Positions 42,700 through 56,010 of a DNA stretch of 64,000 nt are shown in pieces. The DNA comes from Ochotona curzoniae (taxonomy: Eukaryota > Chordata > Mammalia > Lagomorpha > Ochotonidae): the NCBI RefSeq assembly GCF_017591425.1, contig NW_024466512.1, positions 26,155,501 through 26,219,500 on the forward strand, read 5' to 3'. Made by a program: the position numbers and the translations under genes. The number at the start of each line of letters is the position of its first letter. The stretch's first letter is position 1. A model generated the notes under the pieces. It was given only the letters and a program-made list of their open reading frames with translations, was not told the DNA's origin and searched no databases.

Positions 42700-45600
42700 G
42701 ATTGGAGAAAGGACCTGTGATGCAAGGCACAGCCCTGTAGCATGAGGAAGGATAGGGTTGTACATGACAGGTGCATTGCTTGCACATCATGCGACCCCAG
42801 AGAAAACACTGAGTCATTGTCTGCTTTGTAACTTGGTTCTAACAGTCCCTGCATCATAAGGTTATCAAGTGAGATTGTGCGTGCAATGCACTTAGCAGGG
42901 GAGGGGCTTCTGTATGATGGTTACAGTGAGGCCCTTTCGCCTCAGAGCATAAGGAAAGTGTATCAGATTTGGCCACCTTTCAGAAGCAAGGAAAAGCAGC
43001 TGAGTAGTTAGACATCCACCCTCCCAGCCTTGAAACATGTCTGTGTTGCAGAGGGGTGCTTGCATCCCAGGCAGCTCACCAAGGTATGAGTGCAATTTGT
43101 GGAAATTTGCTTCTACAGATTTGTAAAGTCTGGAAACTTATTAATTTTAATATAGGAAACATGAAGATTTAGAACCATTTTTTCACCAGACCTTTTACAG
43201 TCAATAAGGCAATGCTTTGGAGACAATACCATACAAACACATCTTCTATGATCCTAACCGTCTAACAGGTAGAGAGACTGCAGGGAAATCCAGTAAGAGC
43301 ATTGAGGTTGAGATGACAGGATGGATTTTTTTTTTCAGTTGCCTAGTTCTGTGCTTGTATTTCTTTTGTAGTTTTAAAAAAAAAAAACGCTTATGGAAAT
43401 GAAGCAGACTTGTTAAATCTTGAAAACAAAGCCACAATTCCTGAAATAAGATGAAAAAGGAATTCTTATTTTAAAAAAATGTTAAATAGTTGAGCAACCA
43501 GTTTTGAATTTTTTTTTAAAGTTTAATTGCTTTTCCAGTTGCTTTCCAAGGGAGATTCTTTGCCACTGCTAAATAATTAAGAAGACTGCATTTAGACAAA
43601 TGCTGGGAAGAAGCAGGGAGTTTAAGGGTTTGCAGCAAAATAAAAATTTTCCCTTACTATAATGTGATTGCAAAAGTATGGATGGACGAATTAGACAAGA
43701 AAGGTTGCCTAATTAAGAAGTCAGCATTGACTCTTACCTGGTATTGCCAGCTGTATTGTGCGTATCCATTTTTGGGGGTGTAACCATTTTGTGGATCGTG
43801 ATATGAAATAGTCCTAAGCTTCAGGTACATTTAGGCTCTCCTCCCCTGAACAGGCATATTGAAGTTGAAGGCTGAGGACCCGCCTGGTAGATTTCTCATT
43901 TGGAAATCTGTGTCAGACTGTGCAGATGGGGCAGCAACCATGACTGGCAGACCCTGTGAGTGCAACAACATTCACTTGTTGTTTTATTCACTGTGAACGT
44001 GTTGCAGGAAAAGCCATCTCTTTGCTTAAATGAAATTCTGACATGATCAGTACAAATTTATCTTGGGTAAAAGATAATGGTGGTTTTAATAGGATCTTCC
44101 AACTGCATACCTATTGGAAACTGCCTTTTGTTTTTTTCTGGCATTTGAATAATGACATCAAAGCCGAGAGGGCAGTTTGGGTCTGTCCAAATTTTATATG
44201 AAGAACAAATTGGCACATAAGTGAAAATCACTAATCTTAGAATTTCTTTGATTTTCAGATGTTTCCACATAATGTATCTGTTTAAATATCATCTTTTAAA
44301 ATGTCATAGATTTTAGCTAGAGAAGACATGAACAAAATGACATTGCAGTGCAACTCCTAAATCTCTGTTCGGCGCATGACTTCATGTGTGTTTCTATCCA
44401 TCTGATACTAATGATGCTTGTCAATGGTTGGTCTTTTTCCCCCACATTGAGGGAAAAGGTTTACTTGGGCAGGGAAGCCTGCTTTTTATCCACACTGCTT
44501 TGTTTGGATTTGGGAGTTCCCTGCCCCCTTTCCTAGTCTCCCTCCAACTGTTCTGCCTCCCCACTGGCATCAGGGCAGACAAGACTGGGATGTGGCCCTA
44601 GCCCACTGTGCAACCCTCCAGAGCCCGCGAAGTGTCTAGGCAGGGCTTCTGTTGTTCTCTTCCTGAGTGCTCCTAACCCAGCGGAGGGATCTTCCCTGGG
44701 AAGACCAACATGCTAGAATTAGGTCCTGATCTCTTCCCTGCAGTTGCCTGACATCTCCCTTCTGGCAGCATGATCTTCTTTGCCAGGAATTTCTAGAGCC
44801 ATGGCTGGGTCACCCTTTGCCTTCTCGGCAGCTGGCTTCACTCTGAATTTAATGAGGCTGCTGAACTGAGTGACCAGGGAAGATTTTCCCTGCTGGAAGG
44901 ACTTGCCGCCTGTCTGTATTAAATGAGTAACTGCTGACTGCCGAGTGATGCCAAGAAAGGGCCTTTCTTATCAGTTCTTCGATGGTCAGGGTCTTTGGCA
45001 CGTTCCTTCTCCTCCCTTCTGTCTCTGGACTTTGGTGTGAGCAGTAGGAATTAAATGAGGATGTATTTTAAATCACACAAACGTAGCTGTTGGAGCTGCA
45101 GGTATGTTCTGTCCTTATCCACCCGTTGGACAACACCTTTTGGCTGACTTGGGTAGTCAGCTGGTATCCCTTGGGCCTAAAGAACCTGCTACACCTGATT
45201 CTCTGTGTTCAAGTTTGCCAGTTAGTTTTTAGAACTTTGGCATTAGCAGATGGGAAACTGAAATGCTGCATTACCATTCTGAGAGTTCAAGTATATTTCA
45301 TGTCTGTTTTTAGTAAAATCTTTAGCCACAAAGTTTAGGATTTGTTCTTATGATGTACTGCATTTACAGGGGAAAAATACCTATTCATTTTTACATTTTT
45401 ATTATTAAATAGGGAAAAAGTCTTCACGTACATGCTTATGAAGCTGGATTTCTTCCAGAAGTGAAATATATTCACCAAACTCCACAAATACCAAAGCTCA
45501 CTTTAGGCAGATTGGGAATCAACCCAAGAATTCTAAAGTTACCTTTTTCAGAAGGATTTTTGTTACATGCTTGAAAGGGGTGGGGTGGAGATTTTTGTAT

Positions 45601-46739
45601 GGGGTCTTTATGTTTTCCCTCTTCTCCACAGTCCTTTAAAAATGCCCTCTGTAAGACTTTTTGATGGTTTGATTGCCAGCTACACAAGATATACTGTGAA
45701 TTTAAACAGTGAGGTCCATTATTCAGTGCCAAACATTAATCAGACTTTTTTTGAATGAACGAATGAATGGGTGCAAAAGCACCAAAGGGCAATTGATTGT
45801 GGACTTGCCTTCAATTCTTGGTTGAATTTTCATTTTAAAGGAGAAAGCCATTTATTTCCCAATGTAGTATCTGTATATGGGATTTTAGAGACACTTTAAT
45901 TTACATAAATGCTGTGAAACCTTAGATTTTCATTTTCTGCACCTACTTTTTAGCATTGTTAGAAAGGAAGTAGATTTCACAACAAAATAACATTTTTGAT
46001 TGTTGTGTTCCTCTTTGCCTTTTCTTTTTGCTTTTTTTTTTCAATTATGAAATTTGAAAAAGCAATTCATGGTACCATTTAGTGCCCCTGTACTTGACAG
46101 GTGTTGTACAGTGTGGTACAGGTGCTTGGCCTCCAGGAAGCTCAACATCCTCAAAGCAGAACAGGAGCACAGACATGGGAACCAGGCTTCTGTTGCTGTC
46201 TTGGCCTCTCCACTTGTCTTATTGAGGATTCTTGCAGCTAAGATGTGTACCTTTGAAGCTGAATTTCCTCCTCTTATGGGATCGGTCAGGATTTTAAGAC
46301 ATCTGACATTTGGCACCTGAGATTCTCTTGGTTCTTTGAATCCTTTGGTCATGGGCAGAAACCTCCTGACTGGTGGACAATGGCACGTTTTTTGTCTTTT
46401 CCTTGCCTAGAAGTGAGCTCAGTTGCTGATCTGTCTTGCAGATGGGCAGGGGTGCTACTGGCTTGCAGCCTGCAGAGGTCTGTACACAGACAAGGTCCTG
46501 GGTGTGGTCATGGCAGATTTTATGTTGTACTTTTCTTTCTGAGGCAGAAAGTCTTCATTCAGGTAGTGCCCACATCTCCTCCACCCAAGATCTGGTGAAG
46601 TGTTACTATAGCAAAACAGCGACCACCGAAAAGCTTTTATGAACCAGGTTTGCTGCCATCCACCTTTGACTCTTCACTCTGTTTTCGGAGTTGGGTCAGG
46701 AAACCAATCAGGTCAATATCCAGCAGCCTTTTTTTTAAA
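42700..46739. other. SINE-free non-coding interval
   Basis: About 4 kb without a recognisable lagomorph SINE or L1. 42800-42900 has weak MIR-like words. 43320-43400 has poly(T)/poly(A) runs and 43480-43740 is AT-rich. Frames near 44348-44601, 45090-45338 and 46054-46352 are under 105 codons and have no family motifs. Confidence 0.4.
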
Positions 46740-46885
46740 GTTCTTGCTGGATACCAGGCACTGTGCTGTGAGGGCGAATGGTTGGCCCCATTGGTTCCTG
46801 TGACTGAGAAGGTAGTGCTCATGCCCATTTTGTGTGTGGGAAAATAGGTTCATTGTAGTGGTATAGCTGCCAAAGCACCTGTAAG
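46740..46885 (-). mobile_element. MIR, reverse, diverged
   Basis: GGATACCAGGCACTGTGCTGTGAGGGC, GCTCATGCCCATTTTGTGTGTGGGAAAATAGGTTCA and TAGCTGCCAAAGCACCTG follow reversed MIR order. Confidence 0.5.
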
Positions 46886-48206
46886 TTTGCACTAATGAGA
46901 TTTGAGTATGCAGGATTTAACTGTAGCATAATGAAGGTCTCAGTTGCCCACCCTGTCCCCACACTATGTTACCGGAGTAGAATACATGGTTCTTTTCTTC
47001 AAGCATCTTGTGTTACATTGAAATAAGTAGTGACTTGTGAAGGGAAGATCATTTGGGGTTGAGAAACATTTCCTTAACAGTTGTTCAGAAACAAGCTCTT
47101 CAACACTCTTAACTCTATCACCTTTTATCCTGTTTCAGCAGTTGATATTGTCATTTCTGTAGTTTAAGTTTCTTTGAGTTCTGAAGGAGTTCTTGACACT
47201 TTTTTATATTCTGATAACTTTATCTTGTCAGCCACTGAGGCAATCCAGCAGAAAAAAAGCCTCCTCTGTGGACAAGAGAGGCAGGATGAGATTTATGGGA
47301 ATCCGGCTCAGAAGATCAAATTCCCTCCAAGTGGCAGTTTCCGCTGCAAATAAAACAGAAGACAAATGTAGAAATTGTCACCTGTGGTTGCCATAATCAC
47401 AGACTCTGTGGAGTCCTTCACAGTCAGATGGGCAAATGGGTTCCCCAGGAGCTTGTCTCCCGGGCAGAGAACATAAATGATTGAAGATGGTTTTGTCTGG
47501 TAAGTGCTGGGTGTCGATGCGTGCTGCTGTGGCTTGGCCTCAGCTCTCACACGTTCAGCCCACATGCTCTGCCCGCCCCTGAGTCCTAGCTCTGCCCTGT
47601 GCTCTGTATGCCTCCCCAAGGTTAAACCTCAATGAAGGAGCTCTAAAGGCAGACTTTACCTGGGGTTTTCTGGCCCGATAGAACTGCCATGCCTAGCATT
47701 CTTGGCCATGTAATGATCTGTGCACACTGTCTACCCAGCAGTATTTCAAGGCACTGTAAAACACAAACCCAGTGCATTAATTCAACATTTGTGCCTGTTT
47801 TATGTACATTCTGTGTGTGTATTATGAAAAACTTGGGAACTCTTGTTTAGACACTTTGTGGGGGGAGAACAGACTGTTACTAGCAATAGACAAGTACTCT
47901 AGTAACACTTAGAGATAGTAGCCCCATGAGGGTGAACTCTTGGGGCAAAGAGTAGACTGGTTACTTTGCTTTCAGTGGCACGTTACAGAAGGAATTGTGC
48001 CATAGGGGAAAGGCAGCCTGTGTCATGTGCTGAGGAATAGAAAGTAGGTATTGTAAGCTCTTAGGAGAGCTGATTAGGATTTCACTTTTAATTAGATTGG
48101 AAAGTCGATACTCCCCGTAACTATCTGCTGCTGCTCAGAGAAGTCAGCCCGTGAGAAAGTGGTTTTGAACCTCTCCCTTGGATGCTGTCAAGGATGATTA
48201 TGGTGA
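46886..48206. other. Non-coding unique sequence
   Basis: No dispersed repeat or exon recognised. Confidence 0.4.
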
Positions 48207-48235
48207 AAGCAGCTAACATTTATTGAACATTTTCT
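48207..48235 (-). mobile_element. MIR, reverse, left part (split by CSINE)
   Basis: GCAGCTAACATTTATTGAACATTTTCT is the 3' end of MIR (TAACATTTATTGAGCGC) in reverse. The element continues after the SINE. Confidence 0.7.
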
Positions 48236-48494
48236 CTTTTTGTGAAATTTATTGAGGCAATACCAGCCATTAACTGATTTATATCCTAGATGCTGCAACA
48301 TCCAGGGCTGGGACAGGCCAAGGCCATATGCTAAGGGCTTCCCCTGGGTCTCCAACATGGGTGGCAGGAACCCTTAGGCCTCTGCTGCACTTGCCAGGAG
48401 CATTAGCAAGGAGCTGGATTAGAAATGAAGTAGCCAGGACATGAACTGGCACCCTCAGGTAACGTTTTACCCTATGCCACGATGTCAGTCCCTC
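48236..48494 (-). mobile_element. CSINE, older subtype, inserted in MIR, 13-bp target duplication
   Basis: CATTAGCAAGGAGCTGGATTAGAAATGAAGTAGCCAGGACATGAACTGGCACCC and CTATGCCACGATGTCAGTCC identify a reverse CSINE. Flanks TTGAACATTTTCT at 48223-48235 and 48495-48507 are identical. Confidence 0.9.
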
Positions 48495-48690
48495 TTGAAC
48501 ATTTTCTGATGTTGTAGGCTCTGGATGTATTTCACCTCATTTACTGCTCATTCCAGCAGCAAGAGATTGGTGGCTGCTCTTACTCCCATTTTGTAGGCAA
48601 GAAAACTGAGACTCAACAGTATTAACTGACTGCAGATGCCAAGCAGGCATGTGGTAAGGTCAGTGCAGCAACTTTACACTGATTTAGTGA
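48495..48690 (-). mobile_element. MIR, reverse, right part
   Basis: TTTCACCTCATTTACTGCTC, CTTACTCCCATTTTGTAGGCAAGAAAACTGAGACTCAACAG and CAAGCAGGCATGTGGTAAGG complete the MIR interrupted at 48235. Confidence 0.75.
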
Positions 48691-49719
48691 GTTCACCTCC
48701 TTTGTTTTAAGGCAGAGAGGGGATGGTGGCAGTGTTGATGGGCATCATTTCTTCCTGAAGGCTGCTGGAAGATGTTATATGGAGGTTTTAACTTCTCCTG
48801 GTGAGCACTACAGGGTTCTTTACAGCATTCACCAATGAGTGCTTTGGATAGCGTGTGCCCAGCTCTTTTCTAGGCTGGTCTTGCAGCACAACATCCTCAT
48901 ATTTTAGAATATCCTGACAGCAGAGAACAGTCCATGGCTGCTCATAGTGGCTTCTTTTTCCAGCAGGGAACAGTAGACCTCTTAGGTCATTTGTTTTCTT
49001 GGTTGATAAGGTTGATTATTTTATTGCCATTATTGTGTATAAAAATCCAAGCCACTAAGATGATCCGGGTGTGTGCCTTCTCCCAGCAGCCTTCCCGCAG
49101 GAGCGCTTTGCCTTATGCCTCCTTAGGTGAAGTGTGCTTGTGCTGAGGTTAGGAGTCAGAGCCAAGGCCTGTGTTACACCCTCCTGCATGCTGCTGTGAC
49201 GCTTCCAGGGAGGCCACTCTGGTTGAGACTGTCCATGTGCAGAATGGATATTAGAAGCCTTACCAGGTGTTGTGAGACTGAGAAATGACACTAAAGTGCC
49301 TACTTCACAATCAGCCCTCAGAAAATTAACAGGTGGCTCATCTGTAGTATGTACACAGGGCTTTGCACACAGAGTCAGTGTGTCTGGTGGTTTGGTCCCT
49401 TGATAGCCAGCCCTGCAGAGAGAGCTACTCTGAGGCTTTTAGAAGCTGAGTGCTTTGTGCTGCCCACCTTCCACGTGGGAGGGTCAAGCTATGAATTGAT
49501 TTCTTGCCTGTTAATCTGGCTGCAGGCTGTAAAGCCTGTTTTTGGTCCAAGTACGTCCTGGTGGTGTCAGTGCCATAGTTGCTGGTAGTGTTAACCTCAT
49601 CAGATCTGCAGTTTATTATATGCGTATGTTAAGGCGATAAAGGATGAAAAGGTTAACACCTTAATTTCTAGAACATGTTTCCTTTTATAACACCATTTCT
49701 GTTTCATATCTATTTTTAA
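48691..49719. other. Non-coding unique sequence
   Basis: No repeat or exon recognised. Confidence 0.4.
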
Positions 49720-49865
49720 ATTTAATCTTAACATGTTCAGTTAGGTATTATTAATTCCCTTTTATAGATGAACATACCAAAGGTGACAAAATAGGGAAGG
49801 AACTTGGCAGTTTGCACAGCCTTTGCCAAGTCTGGAATCAAATCGAGTTTGTCTGACCTTGGCAT
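49720..49865 (-). mobile_element. MIR, reverse
   Basis: AGGTATTATTAATTCCCTTTTATAGATGAACATACCAAAGGTGACAAAATAG and CCTTTGCCAAGTCTGGAATCAAATCGAG follow reversed MIR order. Confidence 0.65.
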
Positions 49866-51944
49866 CTGGTTATTTTTCTGCAGGCAATAGGCACACTTAA
49901 CATCTGGTATCAGACGTTTTACTAGCTATCAGCTGGGCCCAGGTATCGCTGCCTGTGAGGACATATTGTGTGTGTATATAAATATACGTCTGTCAATATG
50001 TAGCTATGTAGTAGATGCCAACTTATTTCGAAATATTCTGGTATGAGAGACAACATAGATTTGTTAAAAGTATTTATTTTACTGAATATCTGCTGTGAGC
50101 TGGGGATAGTAGCTTTATCTTAGTTTTGGGAAAAACTTCATTTCAGAGGTTTACACTATATTCTCCAAATGCTTGTATGGATCTTTGGTTCCTGATATAT
50201 TTTTTAAAAAATAGTCTAAATTTAGTGTAAAAGAAGATAAAAAGAATGGACAAAGTTAGGTGGTTCCAGGGCCTCTCCCCGCCCCCTGTAGGAGGCCCAG
50301 TCTTCCACTTTGCTGCCCTTTCATGCCAGCCTGCTGTGGCCAGTGCCCTCCATGGTCTGCATTCAAGGCTGTTGCTTCTGGGCCTGACTGTATGTGTCCC
50401 ACCTGAGGCAATAAACAAGTACCCCCAAGAAGGGAGGCTTTCTCAGAAAAGATAATGTTGGCAGTGTCATTTGTTGCCTTTCCCGTAGATTCGCATACCT
50501 CCAGTAAGATTTCAAAACTTTGGAAAGTAAACAATCCCTGCCAAAGCTAGGATTATGAATGGAGGTATTTATGCTTTTGCCAAGGACCCCAAGTCTTCTC
50601 TGAATGGGGCCTCTGTTCTGTCCTTGCTGTGCATGGCATGGGCCTGTTCTGCAGATGTCTGTATGATGTATGATGTGGGGAGGACATGGTCTTCGGAATG
50701 TTGTGGTTTGGAAGAGGGAACTGTGGATTGTCTATAAGCACGGATGCTTCTCCTGCTGTCAGACCTACTCTACTTTCCATGGGCTGGGACACCAACAGGC
50801 CCCCTTTCAGCACTCAGAAATAGACGTCTTGAGCCACACAGTATTTCTTGTCTCCTTTACCTATATGGTGGCCTCGGGCCCAGCCTTGCCTCTCCCAAGG
50901 CTTCCAGTGCTCTCATTCAGGCCCTCGTCACAGGTGTTGGGACCGTTTGGAGGAACGCTGTCTCCTGTTTCCTGGCTTGCCTCGATTATTTTGAGGTTAC
51001 ATGTTCATTGTTTAAGCCAATTTAAGCTGTTTTGCTTTCATCTCATGCATTTATTTGGGACTGTGTCTTATGTTGCATTTTCTGGATGGTCTAAGTGGAG
51101 AGCTCTGAATGCCCTGGATGCTGCAACTACACAGTTTTGTTTTGACTCTGCAGATACCACCATATTTGGAAAACACAAATAGGCCAGTTTTGGCCCTTAG
51201 GACTTGCCTTGGTTAACAATGCATGTTCAGTAAAGTTACATGCCCAGAGTTATACATTTAAGAGTTTGAGAGGGAACTTGGGACTCTGGAATTTCGTCAA
51301 GTTGGGTTACCAGCAGGGAGTTGGCAGTGAGTGGGCCCCAGGAACCAAGGAAGTACAGTGTGTGTTGTCACCTGGCAGTCCCTGCTTCCTATTTTAAAAT
51401 AAAGTGTTTTGGTGCAATTGCTTCTTTAGGAAATTGGCTGAATACTTATGTCGTTTTATTCTTCATTTTGTCCTCATAAGGAACTGCCTGAGAGTCATTT
51501 GGCTTCCTTTAACAAAAGCAACCAGTAGCAATTAATGTTGGCATGCCCTACATTTGGACTCATTACATTAGGCCCACAGAAGATTGCCTCATGGCGAGCT
51601 GCGATGTTCCAATGGTCAGGACTGCTAGTGGCATTTATTGTTCTTAGCTTGTCTCCTTGGTTGTCTCTTGGAAGTTCTAAAGATTACAGAATTACATGTC
51701 AAATGCCAGGTATGAATTAAAACAAAACAAAAATAACATCTTCGTGAAATAAGAAGCTTACTATAACCACTTTGGGAAATAGAAATGAAAGGAAGAAATG
51801 ACCTGAAATTGCATGTTGCCATAGTCACTGATAGACTGGGGTTATCATATTTCCTTTCACATCTAAAAGTATGTTTGCTTTTCTGTAATTTTAATGATAA
51901 ATGCCACTCAGACCTGTCCCTTGCTTTATTCACCTAATCTTTGA
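49866..51944. other. SINE-free non-coding interval
   Basis: About 2 kb with no recognised element. An open frame of 170 codons at 50670-51182 (+) has no family motif, membrane pattern or splice support and is probably chance. Confidence 0.4.
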
Positions 51945-52100
51945 TAAGAACCCACAACCGTTATTCTCACACTGTTCCACAGTCCATCCAGTGGGTATGT
52001 GAGCTGGTCCTCTTATTCCTGAACACTGACATGTTTCTGTTTTCCAAGCTTTTCAGATATTGTTGAGTCTATAGTTACATTGCAACTAAAGGGCTCTCTC
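51945..52100 (+). mobile_element. Ancient L1 3' UTR fragment (L1M-like), diverged
   Basis: CACTGTTCCACAGTCCATCCAG, CACTGACATGTTTCTGTTTTCCAAGCTTTTCAG and TAGTTACATTGCAACTAAAGG recall the region of old L1 3' UTRs containing ...GGACATTTGGGTTGTTTCC.... Confidence 0.4.
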
Positions 52101-52340
52101 TTTGGATTGTTCCTCCAAAGCACCAAAGGCACACAGTGCATGACTTTTGGATACAGATTGTTGAAAATAATGGTCATAATGTTTGATGTGATTGACTTTC
52201 TAAGACAAAGCTAATATTTTTGCATTTGCTGATATTGAATTTGTCTATGCACAAATGCTAATATGTAAAAAAAAAGGTCTATCATTTTTTATCTTTTTTG
52301 GAAAATGAGTCTGAGTAACTAAATATCTTTTTATAGAATT
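52101..52340. other. Non-coding, AT-rich
   Basis: AT-rich with a short poly(A) at 52268-52275. Nothing else recognised. Confidence 0.4.
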
Positions 52341-52639
52341 TTTAAAGGATTTATTTTAGCAAATTACAGAGAAAGAAAGGGAGTGAGCAAGAGAAAGATG
52401 TTCATTTGCTGGTTCACTCCCCGATGACTGCAACAATGAGGGCTGTTCCAGGAGTCAGTAACTTCATCCAGGTCCTGTGTGGGCTAGAGCACCTGGTTCG
52501 TCTTCTGCTGCTCTTCCAAGAACATCAATAGAGAGTTGGATTGAAATAGGAATGTCCAGGACTCAAACTGGTGACTGTGCAGGATGCTGGCATCACAGGT
52601 GGCAGTTTAATCACTGTGCTGGACCACAGTGCCATGTCC
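52341..52639 (-). mobile_element. CSINE, older subtype, reverse
   Basis: AAAGGATTTATTTTAGCAAATTACAGAG, TTTGCTGGTTCACTCCCCGATG, CTTCTGCTGCTCTTCCAAG, GGACTCAAACTGGTGACTGTGCAGGATGCTGGC and CCACAGTGCCATGTCC. Confidence 0.86.
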
Positions 52640-53462
52640 TACAGTGTGCCTTATTGTTTATGAGTAATATTATTTCTTCATGTCCTTTGAATTTTTTTTG
52701 GCCATTCATATAAATATATCAATGCTATCTGTTATGTGTTATGCGTTTTAATACATATACAAGGTTGAAAATTATCATCTAAATTCTGTTACTTGAAGCT
52801 CAAATAATGTATTTTGGGGTTGCATTTTGCATGTGTCAGGGTTCTCACCCCTCGCTCCCCCCCTGAAAGAAGCTATTTTTGCTCCTTTAAATGCTTTTGT
52901 TATATACACAAAGTTTTTGAAAAAAAAAAAAAAGGTTTGCAGCTATCAAGGTGACCAGTGTGTTCTAGCTCTGAATCCAGCCTTTTTACTGCATGGGCCC
53001 AAGGGAGAGAATGTGATTAAGTTAATGGCAACGTCATTATCAGGTTTCTGGATGCTATATCCGAAACAGGTCCATTAAAGTGAGTTCTTTATCTCTATGA
53101 CTTCTAATAGGAATAATAGCAAAACTAGAGTCAAGTTGGGTTAGTGCATCTGGCTCTTGGGATTGGTCTTATGTCTGGAGAGGTAAGGGAAGGGAGGCTA
53201 ATGGGAAGCAAGAATGAGATGAAAGGCTTGTAAGTGAGCAGTCTCACTAGGATCCATTAGGAGTGACAAGTTTGGCACACGTGAAGGTTGGGGCTTATGG
53301 GGAGATGAGACTGCAAGACCGAGTGGAACGTAATCTTGCAGGGCCTTATGACACATTAAGGACTTTGAACCTCAATTTTAGATTGTTGATAGTTTAGAAG
53401 ATATGTCCTTGAAAGTTAGGAAAATTTGCTATTTTTTATTACTTGATTATTTCATGGTGAAA
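52640..53462. other. Non-coding, with poly(A) tract
   Basis: AT-rich left part and a poly(A) run at 52919-52934. No exon or family recognised. Confidence 0.4.
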
Positions 53463-53746
53463 TTTTAATAGATGTATTTATTAACTTGAAAGAATTAGAA
53501 AAACAGAAAGAGCTCTTCCATTCCCTGGTTCAGCTGCTGAATAGCTGCAATGGCCAGTGCTGGGCCAGGCCCAAGTCAGGAGCTTCTTCCAGTTCTCCTA
53601 CATGGGTGGCAGAGGTTTAAGCATTTGGGCCAGCTTCTGCTGCTCTTCCCAGGCCAATAGCAGTAGGCAGCTGGATCAGAAGTGGAGCAGCAAGAATGCC
53701 AGCATTGCAGGCGATGGCTTTACCCTGTGTGCCACAATGCTGGCCT
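53463..53746 (-). mobile_element. CSINE, older subtype, reverse
   Basis: TAGATGTATTTATTAACTTGAAAG, AGCTCTTCCATTCCCTGGTTCAG, GCAGCTGGATCAGAAGTGGAGCAG, ATGCCAGCATTGCAGGCGATGG and TGTGCCACAATGCTGGCC. The CCCATATGGG block is deleted. Confidence 0.88.
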
Positions 53747-56010
53747 CTTTCGTGCAGAATTTATTCTTTTTCTTTGTGTTCCCAACACATAGTCCAGATA
53801 ACTAACAGAAGGATTATGCCTTATATTTGGACAGGATACTTCATTAACCCTGCAACCTTGTGATGACCTCAGAGACTGGGATTGTTGATCGTGTTGATCT
53901 CCTCTAGGCCAGGCACTATCCTGGGCCATATTGGGTGCAAGGGAATCCTATATACATGGCATCACTGCATAATATTTGTATATGATATTCTTAGCCTGTA
54001 GGCACACTGCCTTCTTTCTCTTCTGCCCTGAACTGCTCTGCCAGTCCCTCTGTGCTTGGAGGGATCTCATGGATTTTGATTCCTCCATTGAAATTTGGTC
54101 CAGGACATCTTTCAAGTCTGGGTGCAGCCAGTGTGGGGTGGAGGGTGATTCCAAGACTCCCTAGGGTGTGGTGGTGGTCTGACTGAGATAACTGAATAAA
54201 AGGGAAGGTTGGAAGGCATGACAAGAAGTGGCCAGCGTGGGCCCTCCATCAGGCACGAGAATACAGAGCATGGCCAGGGAAGGAGGAGATTCTCTCACAG
54301 GTCAGGCTTTCAGTTCCCCAGTGTCAAGAGGGTGCTTAACCCTGTGTGAAGTGCCCTTCCAAGGAGTGAGTGCAGAGATGGTGAGGACCCTGCCCTGAGT
54401 GCTAGGTGTTTGTCAAGGCAGGGAAGTCAGGTGCGCAGGGGTGAGGAACAGATCCAGCAGGCCTTTGGTAAGGAATGAGGTGCCATCTGAAGAGGGGAAG
54501 GGCGCAGCCTGTCCATGAACCAGGACGGAGAGGGGCTGATTCTCACCTGGAATACAGTGTCTGTTGCAGGGCCGTGGAGGCTGAAGGTGTCCTGAAGAAG
54601 GTCAGCTCAGGGAGGATGGGTGTGGAGATCAGTAGGAGGCATCACAGGCAGGGCTTGTTTAAAAAGGAAGACTTTCCTGAATCTTAAAATCTCAAAGGAG
54701 TAGATTAGGTTTCTGGTTTGTGATTTTTTTTTTTTTTTTTTTTTTGGTAGCCACAGAATGCAGTCATTCAAAGAAAGGGAAAGAAATGTTAAAGGGGGAA
54801 GTTGAATAAGGCATAGAAGCCCTGGTTGAGGTAACAGGTGGGGTCTTCACAGTGCCTGTGGGATTCCTGCAGCCTCCTCCCAAGAGTTAGAAAACCATGA
54901 AAGGGGGCCGCAAGGCCCACACAGACCCTCCAGCTATAGTGCTGCTGCTGAACCCTGCAAGGTGCTAAGCCTGCTCATGACCCTTGAACTCCTAGGACAA
55001 CTGGGCTGGAAGGGGGAGCGGGTGCCTAGGACCCAATGTAAATCCCAAGAAATCAGAGCCTAAAGCTTTTTGTGGGGAAGAGGAAGGAGTTAACTGTCTT
55101 CACTGCAGTGGAAAGATCAGTAAGGCCCTGGCCAGCCCAGAAACCATTGGACTTGGCCATGTGTGTGCACTGGAAACCTTTCTGAAGGCCATTTCAGATA
55201 ATTGGTTAGAACGGAAACCAAATTGGAGGGACTCCAGGAGGCAAGGCAGGATGTGGGGGCTGGATATTCTGATGCATTTTCCTCTGGCTCACGCTCCAGA
55301 AACATCGGTCTGTTCACAGACACTTGGGCTTGTTGTGTTCTGAGCCCCCAGCCGTGTCATGGGATTCCAGGCTCAGTTGATGGCAGGGTCAAGTTTATCC
55401 TAGTTTCTCCCCCTTGAAAGGAAGTGTCAGGGACTTGATGTTTATCCTTTCTGGCTTTCCAAAGCGCCTTCTGAGCCATCTCCAATAATGTAGAGAGTGC
55501 ATTTGAAGAGAAAGGACATTAATAGAGATTGAGAAGGAGCTGTCAAAAAAACTAGAGAAACATGGCTTTGCTCATGGATCAGCTAGAAACAGAAATAAGG
55601 CCAAGTGTTTATTCTGAGGCTCCACGAGCTTTCTCAACTCTTTCCCAGCCGCTGGAAGTCACTGCAAATGTATGAAATCAAGCCCCAGATTGGATTTCAA
55701 AGCTACTGTGGAACCAGGGATTTGTCTGAGTGCAGAGCCAGGCTTCTTTTAAATGGCCACAGTGGAGTTAAGGAGGGTCTGGGTTATTTTGAAGGTAGGA
55801 CTTGAAAAGTTCTGAAGGCTAAATAGAGATAAGGGCTGAGGCCAAGACTGAGTACCTGCTGTTGGCTCAGAGCAGAGGATGGCACGGTTCTTCCCTTCTA
55901 AGAAGTATGAACTGGAGCTGGGTGCAGGGGGGAGGCAAAATATCATACTGCATGGGAGAAGCTGGAGATGTTTATAATGAAAGGCTCGGTGTCTTGCAAG
56001 GACCTTTGGA
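53747..56010. other. Non-coding, with poly(T) tract
   Basis: About 2.2 kb. A poly(T) run lies at 54727-54746. No exon or dispersed repeat could be supported. Confidence 0.4.

Noticed and set aside
50670..51182. A 170-codon + strand frame
   Set aside because: No recognisable motif, no splice or start support, ordinary composition; a shorter frame overlaps in another phase.
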